Source of the DNA: Chloroflexota bacterium
GTDB lineage: Bacteria; Chloroflexota; Anaerolineae; Promineifilales; Promineifilaceae
NCBI GenBank assembly: GCA_024223125.1
Contig: JAAEOP010001204.1
Coordinates: 1-36,251 of the forward strand
Direction of reading: 5' to 3'
DNA length: 36,251 bases
Translations under genes and position numbers: made by a program
Notes under the pieces: model-generated
Database searches by the model: none
What the model was told of the DNA's origin: nothing
The model's input: only the letters and a program-made list of their open reading frames with translations
Shown here: positions 1-7,929 of the stretch, in pieces
Position numbering within the stretch: the stretch's first letter is position 1
How the letters are laid out: the number at the start of each line of letters is the position of its first letter

Positions 1-3000
1 CGGGCAGATTTTTGCGGTGGTTTATTACATACAGTTTCTCAGTTTCAGGACGTTTTAAGTGAGAGTGGCCGGGACTTGTATGCTTTGCTGGAACTGGTTT
101 ATGAGGAAGGGACGCCTGAGAATTTAGAACAATTTATCTCTACTGTGGATTTTATGGACGAGCGTGGCTGGTTTGCAGGGGATCATTATGCGGAGAGAAA
201 AGCGATTTTGCTGTTGTTGAAAGGTCGGCTACTAATTATGCAGGAGCAATTGGCTTCGGCCGTTAGGCTATTTATGTCGGTAGATTCGACTTTGCCGGAC
301 CCGTGTGACCGTTTACGAGAATTGTTTGCGGAAGAGATGCTTTTATTAGCTAGACGCTTAACCTGGCCTGAAAGTAGTAAGATGCCCACCTATGTTGAGG
401 AAGCTGAGGCTTTGTTGCATTTGGTTATAGAGTGGGCGCCAGAGAATCAGGTGGGAGTGTATTTTCTGGGGTTGATGGTGGAATTAAACGGCCGTAACGA
501 AGAAGCCTTAGAACTATACCAGGCTGCATTGTCCCACGATATGAACCGGGCCATCAGTTACAACAGTATGGGGAATGTGCTTAGAAAACTAAACCGGCTA
601 GAAGAGGCAGCTGAGGCTTATGAAAAAGCGATAGCTGAAAATAGTTATTATGGTATGCCCTATGTTGGTTTGGGATTGATTTATAAAGTGCAAGGTAATT
701 ATGAAGAGGCAATTACAGCCCTACAAAAGGCGAAGAAATTGGAGCCAGAACTGGTTGCTCCGAATCATTTATTAGGGCAGTTTTATCTGGAAGACGGCCG
801 TCTTGATGAAGCGACCGCTCTCTTAGAGTCAGTCAATATGCAAGAGGTAAATGATCCAGATTTTTATGTTGACCTCGGTTCGCTCAAATCTAGGCAAGGG
901 ACCTTGGCAGAGGCTCGTCAAGCTTACGAATATGCTTTAAGTTTGGATGAAAATAGTTATCTGGCCTTAACCGGCTTGGGCACGATTCTTTTAGAGGAAG
1001 ATCAAACTGACCAGGCCATTATCAACTTCAATAAAGCGGCTGCGATTGACCCAGAATTGGCAGCAGCTTATGAGGGTCTGGGGAAAGCGTATGAAGCCCA
1101 CGGCCGTTACCAAAAAGCTATTAAACAATATGAGAAGGCAATTGCCAACGGTGCGGCCGATGCTGAATATTTTGTCCGGCTGGGGGAACTCTACTATTGT
1201 CTGGAAAGACCAACAGAAGCGCTGGCTAATTTTGAACACGCATTGGAAATTGAGCCAAATCAACCTATCAACTTGACCCATTTAGCAGAAAATTATGCCC
1301 AATTGCATCAGTGGGATGAAGCGATTGCTACTTATGAAAAAGCTTTGATCAGCCAGGGCCAATCTTCAAGTTTATTTGTGGGAATCGGTAATGTGTACAC
1401 CCGTTTAGGACGAACAAATGAGGCTTTGCAGGTTTACCAAAAAGCAATAAGTTGCAACGCTTTGTCGGCCTCCGGTTATACGGGCCTGGGGCGTAGCTTT
1501 GCTGAACTCAATCGGCCGCATGAAGCCAGGCAGGCGTATCAGAAAGCAATTGCTTTAGATGATCATTGTATAGAATCTTATATTGGTTTAGGTGAAATTA
1601 ATTATGTTGCCGGAGAGTATGACAAAGCGGTATCACTTTACAAACAAGCTGCGGCCGTAGCGCCCGACAATGAATTGGCTTACGTTGGATTGGGCAATTT
1701 GTGGTTGGAAAAAGGTGATTACGCAACAGCCGAAAAAGCTTTTGAGCAGGCTTTCAAACTGAATTCGCACAATGCGGCCGCCCACACAGGTAAGGGCCAT
1801 CTGGCATACCATCGTCAGGAATACGATAAAGCCCTGAGGTTTTTTGATCAGGCTATCACATACGATCAAGATCATGGTACAGCCTATTGTGGCAAAGCGA
1901 ATGTCTACCGTGTAACCGGACAGCCAAAAGCTGCTCTCAATGCTTATCAGGCTGCCCTAGAAAACAATCCCAGTGGAAATTTCCCTTTTCATTACTTAGG
2001 CGATGTATTTTTGGCGCTCAATCAAACCAAAGAAGCCAAAGCTGCCTATAATCAAGCATTATCATTGTCACCACAAAATACGAATGCTATATTGGGCCTT
2101 GCAGATACCTATGTCAAATTAGGAGATTTTGTCTTGGCGCAGCCTCTTTATGAGGAAGCTTTAGAGAATAATATACAAACCACACGGGTTTTTCTTGGAT
2201 TAGGAACTGTCTATAATTATGATGGTCAGCTTGAAAGAGCTAAAGATGCTTATGAGAGAGCGAGAAAAATAACGCCAGATTCAGCGGAGCCATATATAGG
2301 CATGGGCAATGTCCTGGCTTCTCAGAATAAGCTTGATGATGCGCTCCATTGGTATCAGCAGGGGCTAGAGAGGAATCCTCGCTCGGCAACAACTTATCTC
2401 GGTTTGGGCCAGGTCTACGCTCAATTGACAAAATTTGCAGAAGCAGAAAATGTTTTGCAAAATGCCTTAAGTTTAAGTCCCGGTCTCACGTTAGCTCACC
2501 TGGAATTAGGTAAGGTGTATCTGGCAATTGATAAACCTGAAAAAGCTGTAGACTGTTTCCAACAGGTATTAATGGAAGAAACCCAGGATTATGAACTATT
2601 TACTGATCTTGGCCTTGCTTATACTCGATTAGGTTCTACTGAACAAGCTGTATTAGCCTATGAGCAGGCTATCAAGATAAACCCGAATCATCAACCTGCA
2701 TTGGTTGGGTTGGGGAATTTGTATGTTCTGTTCGGCCAAACAGAAGAAGCCGAGGCGGCATATATTCAGGTAATAAAAACAAATCCAAACGAAGATGCCG
2801 CTTTAGTAGGTTTAGGTCGTATCTATTTGCAAAAAGGCGATCTGGAAAGAGCAGTTGGGCCACTTCATACAGCTATTCGGGTGAACCCTGAATTACCGGC
2901 TGCCTATGAGCTTCTGGGGGATGTGCGGTTAGCCTGTGACAAGCTGCCAGATGCGGTTAACTTGTATGAAGCTGCCCTTCAATCTGGTGGCAATTCGGTT

Positions 3001-5217
3001 GCTTTATACAATAAACTGGGGAATGTGTATCAGGCCACCGGGCAAACTGTAGAAGCTGTACAAATGTATCGGACTTCGTTGCAGGCGGGGCCAAATCAAC
3101 CCAATGTGCTGGTTAATTTAGGCGATAGTTACATCCAACTAGGTCATTTTCAGGCTGCTCTTAGAGCATACCAAATGGTCATCGAAACGTTCCCAACGCA
3201 TGTCGGCGCTTTGGTTGGGTTAGGACGAGTTTGGGAAGCGGTTGGGCAATATGAAAAGGCTCTAAAGTTATATGAACAGGCATTGGCATTAGACCAGAAC
3301 CAACCTCATGTCATCGTTTCTGTGGGAAACTTATACGCACGCCAGAGGAGTGATAGTAAAGCGATGAAGGCTTTCCGGCAGGCAATTTACCTGGATGATA
3401 AGCTGGCCACTGCTTACTTTGGTTTGGGCAAAATTTTGGCGAATCGTGATTTAGATGAAGACGCGGCACAGGCCTTTAAGTTGACCATTGCTAATGATGA
3501 AGAATTTGCCCAAGCTTATATTGGGTTAGGAAATCTACAAGCAAAGAGTGGAGAGATTGCCCCGGCAATGGAGCTGTACAAGCGTGGTATACAAGCTGAT
3601 GAGGATGACCCGTTTGGTTATTTTGGTTTAGGTAAAATGTGCTATGAATTGGCGAAGTATGCTGCTGCTGAAGGTGCTTTTAAGAAAGCTTTGCAATTAA
3701 AGCCGCAATGGCCAGAAGCTGTAGTCAGGTTGGGTGATGTGAAGCGTCAGATGGGTGAGTTGGAAACGGCCGTAACCCTCTACCAAAAAAGCCTCCAGCA
3801 ACAATCGGACTATCTACCGGCTGAGTTGGGTTTAGGATTTTCATTTCTGGTTCAGGGTCGCAACCAGATAGCGATCGATGCCTTTAGAGCAGTGCTGGAA
3901 AAAGACGAAGATTGTATTGATGCTAATTATGGCCTGGCGGAAGCATGGTGGAAACTGGGAATGGTTGGTAAAGCTCAAATCGCCTACCAGCGGACAACAG
4001 AGCTTAATTCCCAACATATCCAGGCTCATTTTGGTCTCGGCCGTTTGTACTTCAATCAAGACGAATTTCACCAGGCCGCTGATTGCATTAAAAAAGTTAT
4101 CATTCTTGATCCAGATAACCTGGATGCCTTAAAATTAATGGCCCAAATCTACGACAGATGTAATCAACCGGAGGAAATGGTTGCTGCCTGTCTTAAAGTT
4201 TTGCAAAAAGACTCCCACGATGTAACGACTCTTGGCGCTCTCGGTCTCCATTATTTGGCAGTCCGAGATACAGAAGTGGCGCGGCATTATCTTGAACGGG
4301 AATCTGTATTAAATTCGAGAAATGTTGATTACCTGAATGGGTTGGCCCGCATTTACATTATAAAAAAACAAGAGCAAGACGCCTTGAACCTATACCAAAA
4401 AGCTGTTGGGATCGATCCGAAATCGGCCGAGGTGCGTTGTGGCATTGGAGATGCTTATAGAAGGCTTGGTGAATATGAGCAAGCTATTGCTGCTTATGAA
4501 AGAGCCATAAGATTGGATCGTTCCCATACAGATTCCCATATCGGTTTGGGACAAACATATTGGTGCCTGGGGCATTCTTACAATGCACTTGCTGCTTATG
4601 AACGAGCGCTTCGTAACGATAATAATAATGCCCGTGTTTTTGTAGGCATGGGAACTTTTTACATTAGCCAGGGGCAATTGAAGAAGGCTGAAGAAATGTT
4701 ACAAAAAGCTGTGACGGCCGATCCAAATTACGCTATGGCTTACTATAGTCTGGCAAACCTTTGTTGTGAAAAGGGGAATCTTACAGATGCCGTATTGCTT
4801 TTTCAGAAGGCTTGTAAGTTAGAACCAAAGATGGCTAAATATTTTAGTGGTCTGGGGGATGTTTGCCACGCGTTAGGGAAATATGGAGAAGCAATAGAGG
4901 CTTATTGTAAGGCAATTGAGATTAATCCTAAAGACGCATTTTCTCACGCATCTTTAGCTGGTGTTTATCAGAAACTTGGTTGGAAACCAAAGTATGAAAT
5001 GACAATAGTCCTAGCCGAAAAGCTAATTCAGGGGGCCAGTAAGTATAACCAGGCCTGTTTTGAATCAATTGTTGGCAACAAAGAAGAAGCTCTGAAGCTA
5101 TTGCGGGCGGCATTGAACCAGGGTCTTGTGCAAAAAGAATGGATTAAATGGGATCCAGATTTTGATTTCATACGAGATGATCCCCGTTTCAAGGAGATGA
5201 TTGACATCGAAGTCTAG
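1..5217 (+). CDS. Giant TPR solenoid protein (5' end outside the window)
   Basis: The frame is open from base 1 to the TAG at 5215-5217. The TTG at 76 is only the first possible start inside the window and has no ribosome-binding site, so the gene most likely begins upstream; 1738 codons are visible. After about 120 residues of helical sequence, roughly 45 tandem 34-residue tetratricopeptide repeats run almost without a break to the end. They carry the usual signature: Gly-Leu-Gly in helix A, Gly-x-x-x-x-A in the turn, A-x-x-x-Y-x-x-A in helix B, and Pro near the end. The C-terminal cap (ACFESIVGNKEEAL, then a D-P-x-F-x-x-I-R-D-D-P-R-F element) is common at the end of TPR arrays. No catalytic domain, TM segment or signal peptide is visible in this part. 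TPR arrays are protein-interaction scaffolds; the partner is unknown. The next gene converges with a 5-bp gap. Confidence 0.93.
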   Translation, partial: RADFCGGLLHTVSQFQDVLSESGRDLYALLELVYEEGTPENLEQFISTVDFMDERGWFAGDHYAERKAILLLLKGRLLIMQEQLASAVRLFMSVDSTLPDPCDRLRELFAEEMLLLARRLTWPESSKMPTYVEEAEALLHLVIEWAPENQVGVYFLGLMVELNGRNEEALELYQAALSHDMNRAISYNSMGNVLRKLNRLEEAAEAYEKAIAENSYYGMPYVGLGLIYKVQGNYEEAITALQKAKKLEPELVAPNHLLGQFYLEDGRLDEATALLESVNMQEVNDPDFYVDLGSLKSRQGTLAEARQAYEYALSLDENSYLALTGLGTILLEEDQTDQAIINFNKAAAIDPELAAAYEGLGKAYEAHGRYQKAIKQYEKAIANGAADAEYFVRLGELYYCLERPTEALANFEHALEIEPNQPINLTHLAENYAQLHQWDEAIATYEKALISQGQSSSLFVGIGNVYTRLGRTNEALQVYQKAISCNALSASGYTGLGRSFAELNRPHEARQAYQKAIALDDHCIESYIGLGEINYVAGEYDKAVSLYKQAAAVAPDNELAYVGLGNLWLEKGDYATAEKAFEQAFKLNSHNAAAHTGKGHLAYHRQEYDKALRFFDQAITYDQDHGTAYCGKANVYRVTGQPKAALNAYQAALENNPSGNFPFHYLGDVFLALNQTKEAKAAYNQALSLSPQNTNAILGLADTYVKLGDFVLAQPLYEEALENNIQTTRVFLGLGTVYNYDGQLERAKDAYERARKITPDSAEPYIGMGNVLASQNKLDDALHWYQQGLERNPRSATTYLGLGQVYAQLTKFAEAENVLQNALSLSPGLTLAHLELGKVYLAIDKPEKAVDCFQQVLMEETQDYELFTDLGLAYTRLGSTEQAVLAYEQAIKINPNHQPALVGLGNLYVLFGQTEEAEAAYIQVIKTNPNEDAALVGLGRIYLQKGDLERAVGPLHTAIRVNPELPAAYELLGDVRLACDKLPDAVNLYEAALQSGGNSVALYNKLGNVYQATGQTVEAVQMYRTSLQAGPNQPNVLVNLGDSYIQLGHFQAALRAYQMVIETFPTHVGALVGLGRVWEAVGQYEKALKLYEQALALDQNQPHVIVSVGNLYARQRSDSKAMKAFRQAIYLDDKLATAYFGLGKILANRDLDEDAAQAFKLTIANDEEFAQAYIGLGNLQAKSGEIAPAMELYKRGIQADEDDPFGYFGLGKMCYELAKYAAAEGAFKKALQLKPQWPEAVVRLGDVKRQMGELETAVTLYQKSLQQQSDYLPAELGLGFSFLVQGRNQIAIDAFRAVLEKDEDCIDANYGLAEAWWKLGMVGKAQIAYQRTTELNSQHIQAHFGLGRLYFNQDEFHQAADCIKKVIILDPDNLDALKLMAQIYDRCNQPEEMVAACLKVLQKDSHDVTTLGALGLHYLAVRDTEVARHYLERESVLNSRNVDYLNGLARIYIIKKQEQDALNLYQKAVGIDPKSAEVRCGIGDAYRRLGEYEQAIAAYERAIRLDRSHTDSHIGLGQTYWCLGHSYNALAAYERALRNDNNNARVFVGMGTFYISQGQLKKAEEMLQKAVTADPNYAMAYYSLANLCCEKGNLTDAVLLFQKACKLEPKMAKYFSGLGDVCHALGKYGEAIEAYCKAIEINPKDAFSHASLAGVYQKLGWKPKYEMTIVLAEKLIQGASKYNQACFESIVGNKEEALKLLRAALNQGLVQKEWIKWDPDFDFIRDDPRFKEMIDIEV

Positions 5218-5222
5218 ATCAA

Positions 5223-7595
5223 CTATCTGGCGCCAACAATTTTGCTGATATTATGGCCGACCCACGTTTCGTCAGCAAATGCTGGATTACTGGCGGAGGC
5301 AACGAAGTAGGTAACTCCCTGAACGATAGGTCGGTCTTGTAAAGCACGCCAAAATTGTAGATATTGTTGCGCTTTTTCGCTGTCAGAATTGCCGCCCTTG
5401 TTGTTGCTGGCCTCTGTTATCCAAATAGGTTTATTACGGAATCGGGAAATAGTGTCATCCAATACATCTAAAGCCCGGCTCATGGGATAGACGCTAGACC
5501 AATAAAGATGAGTACCCAGACCATCTGCGGCATCAACTGCTTTACGGCTTGCCTCCAAAAATTGAATATGATCCACTTTCATTCCAGAGACAGAGCTGCC
5601 GGGAGATAAACCAGGATAAATATATTTAATATGAGGTAGTCTCTGTCGATAACGACTTAGAACATCTAAGAACCAGTTTGAAAAACCAAGTCCGTCCTGC
5701 CAACTATGATACAGTCCTTCTGCTTTTAAGTTAGGTTCATTGTGTAATTCAACGACCACCATTTTGTCTTTAAGTGTGGACAGGGTTCGTTGTACATCGC
5801 CTATCGTATATTCTACAAACTTGGCCGGGGTGATATTGCGTTGCCCGAAGTCTAAAAAGGCTCTTATGATCCAATTCGCGTGGGGATTTTCATCAGCGAG
5901 GCGGCGAATGTTTGCCGGGTTGTGGAAGGATAGCACTTTAATAATCCCGGGTTTTAGTTCCTTAAATACCTGGTGTTCGGCTTCTGCAATGTCGGGGTCT
6001 GCGGAGGCGTGAAGACCTATTTGTGCCTGTCCGAAGCTGCCAGGTTCTGCAAGTAAAGAGGAGTCAGGTAGGTGGGGTTGCACGGCCGTTTCTTCAACTC
6101 GAATAGGCGTAAATTCCCCAAAAGACATTCCCATGACTAACATAAGTTCGGTAGGGGGTAAATAACCAACTACAGCCGCATTTCTGTCTGGTTTGTATCG
6201 TATGGTCAAGTAATAGTTGCTTTTTGCATGATCTCCATCTCGTTGAATATCACTGGTCAATACCCAGCCAGGCAAATCGTCTTTGTCATCAACTGTCTCA
6301 TCTAGCGCTAATATCTTTTGACTTTCGGGGATCTTTTCTGGTATCTCCACATCTATACTATCTCCCACAATGCTGATCATCATGTTTTTATCTACCAAAA
6401 CAGGCATGTAACCGCTTTTTTCTAAACCTGCGACCAGGACGGGGGTATCACCCTGGATGACACCAATTAAAGCGCTGCTGTTAGACGGCCGACTGTAAAC
6501 AGACACTCCCCGGTGACGAGCAATAATATGACGCTGCTGTGGTTGAAAAAAAGATTTTCTTCCCCATCCTAATAAAATGGAATCTGGTAGATTTGTTAGC
6601 TCAATTACCTCTTCTGATAGGGGTTCATTAGTCAATCTAACTGACCCAATAAAATCAGCTCTCCGAACGAGAATTGGTAAATAATTGTTATGATTATTTC
6701 CTGTAACTGAAACTGTGCTACCTGCCTGAATAATGCCAATTTTCTGGCTGTTTTCATCGGGTTCAGCTCTAAGATTTATGCCATGTACGGCATTTATAAT
6801 TGCTTGAGTTTCGATCACATTCAGCCGTTCAGCCCAACCCCAGCCGGCTACCGTAGCAATATTAGGTGTGGGTTCCGGGGTGGGGATCGTGGGAATTTCT
6901 GGATCATCCTGGCCGAGGGCTGCCTTTGGCACCTTTGCTGAGACGTATATTTGGTCGCCGCTATCCTCAATAAGTATTATTGTGCCGCCAGCAATAGATA
7001 GACTGTTGTCTCTTGCCGTATATAAGGTTGCCCCTCCTGGATTTGCCTGAGCGAGATTCCCTTGAATGACCAAACTGTTTTTTTGTATCCAGCCTTCTTC
7101 ATAAGGTCCAGACGGTTCTTGCCAACCTAACAACGGCAATAAAAAAGGCGTCGGATCAATAATATTTCGTGGCCATCCCTGATAAGTTATATCTAACTTT
7201 TTTAGGGTGAGGTGCAAGTGAGAACCAAAGCTGTTACCGGTGTTGTCCGCATATCCTAAGAGTGTGCCGCTTAGAACTTCTTCCCCTTCTGATACTAGCG
7301 CTTTCTGTAAATGGGCATAAATGGTTACATAGTTTTGTTGGTGTTGAATACGAACATGAATACCGTAATTGTGGTCATCTGAATTCGTGTGAACTTGTAT
7401 GACTGTGCCTGGAGCGACACAATATATGTTGCTTCCACTTGGCGCCCGAACATCTACTCCTTCATGACCAGGTAGTCCAAATTGAGCATAGTTTTGCGGA
7501 TTAACGCCAAAGTGTTGGGTGATTTTTCGATATTCAGTCGGCCAAACCTGGAACCGAAATACGCCATCTTCTGGTGTGGAGAAGCTACCAAACAT
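5223..7595 (-). CDS. M23 (LytM) peptidase, SH3-like and glycosidase-like TIM-barrel fusion
   Basis: This 790-aa protein has an N-terminal M23 metallopeptidase domain (about 20-150) with every expected residue: H44 and D48 (H-x3-D), H95 in Y-A-H-L, and H126-x-H128. M23 enzymes cut peptidoglycan cross-links. Residues about 255-500 hold SH3b-like modules (LRAEPDENSQKIG; VYSRPSNSSALIG; IRYKPDRNAAVVG). Residues about 520-790 resemble a clan-A glycoside hydrolase: E620 in E-L-H-N-E-P-N would be the acid/base and E728 in W-I-T-E-A-S-N the nucleophile, with a HLYWSS strand between. It could therefore cut both peptide and glycan. Oddly, no signal peptide, lipobox or TM segment is present at the N-terminus, so secretion is unexplained. 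The start is supported by AGAGG just upstream of the ATG. Family of the C-terminal barrel is inferred from motifs only. Confidence 0.88.
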   Translation of the reverse strand: MFGSFSTPEDGVFRFQVWPTEYRKITQHFGVNPQNYAQFGLPGHEGVDVRAPSGSNIYCVAPGTVIQVHTNSDDHNYGIHVRIQHQQNYVTIYAHLQKALVSEGEEVLSGTLLGYADNTGNSFGSHLHLTLKKLDITYQGWPRNIIDPTPFLLPLLGWQEPSGPYEEGWIQKNSLVIQGNLAQANPGGATLYTARDNSLSIAGGTIILIEDSGDQIYVSAKVPKAALGQDDPEIPTIPTPEPTPNIATVAGWGWAERLNVIETQAIINAVHGINLRAEPDENSQKIGIIQAGSTVSVTGNNHNNYLPILVRRADFIGSVRLTNEPLSEEVIELTNLPDSILLGWGRKSFFQPQQRHIIARHRGVSVYSRPSNSSALIGVIQGDTPVLVAGLEKSGYMPVLVDKNMMISIVGDSIDVEIPEKIPESQKILALDETVDDKDDLPGWVLTSDIQRDGDHAKSNYYLTIRYKPDRNAAVVGYLPPTELMLVMGMSFGEFTPIRVEETAVQPHLPDSSLLAEPGSFGQAQIGLHASADPDIAEAEHQVFKELKPGIIKVLSFHNPANIRRLADENPHANWIIRAFLDFGQRNITPAKFVEYTIGDVQRTLSTLKDKMVVVELHNEPNLKAEGLYHSWQDGLGFSNWFLDVLSRYRQRLPHIKYIYPGLSPGSSVSGMKVDHIQFLEASRKAVDAADGLGTHLYWSSVYPMSRALDVLDDTISRFRNKPIWITEASNNKGGNSDSEKAQQYLQFWRALQDRPIVQGVTYFVASASNPAFADETWVGHNISKIVGAR

Positions 7596-7629
7596 AGAAA
7601 CCTCTATATGGGTACTTACTTGTAATTAT

Positions 7630-7657
7630 TTATTTTGGCAAAACAATTATTTTGGCA
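7630..7657. repeat. Direct repeat TTATTTTGGCA, two copies
   Basis: Exact 11-bp direct repeats lie at 7630-7640 and 7647-7657, 17 bp apart, 35-62 bp upstream of the minus-strand M23 gene start. A tandem spacing of about 1.6 helical turns could suit a regulator, but this is inference; AT-rich sequence makes chance copies easier. Confidence 0.35.
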
Positions 7658-7802
7658 GATTCGTTAAGATGTCACGATTTTAACCGGTTTTATAACGGAC
7701 ATCAAATATTTTGTTCACTGTTTTTTTACACCATTGGGCTTTGAAAAAACTTATAGTTTGGATATCAGTAATAATAATTGGAAAGACATTAAGGAGTGTA
7801 CG

Positions 7803-7898
7803 ATGAAAATGTTAAACAAAAGAATGTTCAAGAGAAAACTGCAAAGATTGTGTGGTAGTTGTCATTTGCCGTTTATTTTTTGTATTTGTCGTCACTAA
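7803..7898 (+). CDS. Possible 31-aa Cys-rich microprotein
   Basis: A short frame between two minus-strand genes begins with ATG at 7803 and ends with TAA at 7896-7898. It is preceded by a strong Shine-Dalgarno AAGGAG at 7791-7796, six bases before the ATG. The 31-residue product has a very basic N-terminal half (MKMLNKRMFKRKLQRL) and a C-terminal half with four cysteines and two histidines (C-x2-C-H-x6-C-x-C-x-H pattern). This could bind a metal, or the product could be a basic nucleic-acid-binding peptide. I do not recognise a family. It may also be a chance frame, since 31 codons is short; the good ribosome-binding site is the main support. Confidence 0.35.
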   Translation: MKMLNKRMFKRKLQRLCGSCHLPFIFCICRH

Positions 7899-7929
7899 CA
7901 GAGAAGCGGTGGAATCATAAAATAGATGA

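Larger units (their letters stand above)
7596..7929. other. AT-rich intergenic region
   Basis: This 334-bp gap lies between two minus-strand genes. It holds the leader of the M23 gene, the 7630/7647 direct repeat, a small palindrome AACCGGTT (about 7682-7689) and the possible microprotein at 7803-7898. I see no convincing terminator or further gene. Confidence 0.6.
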
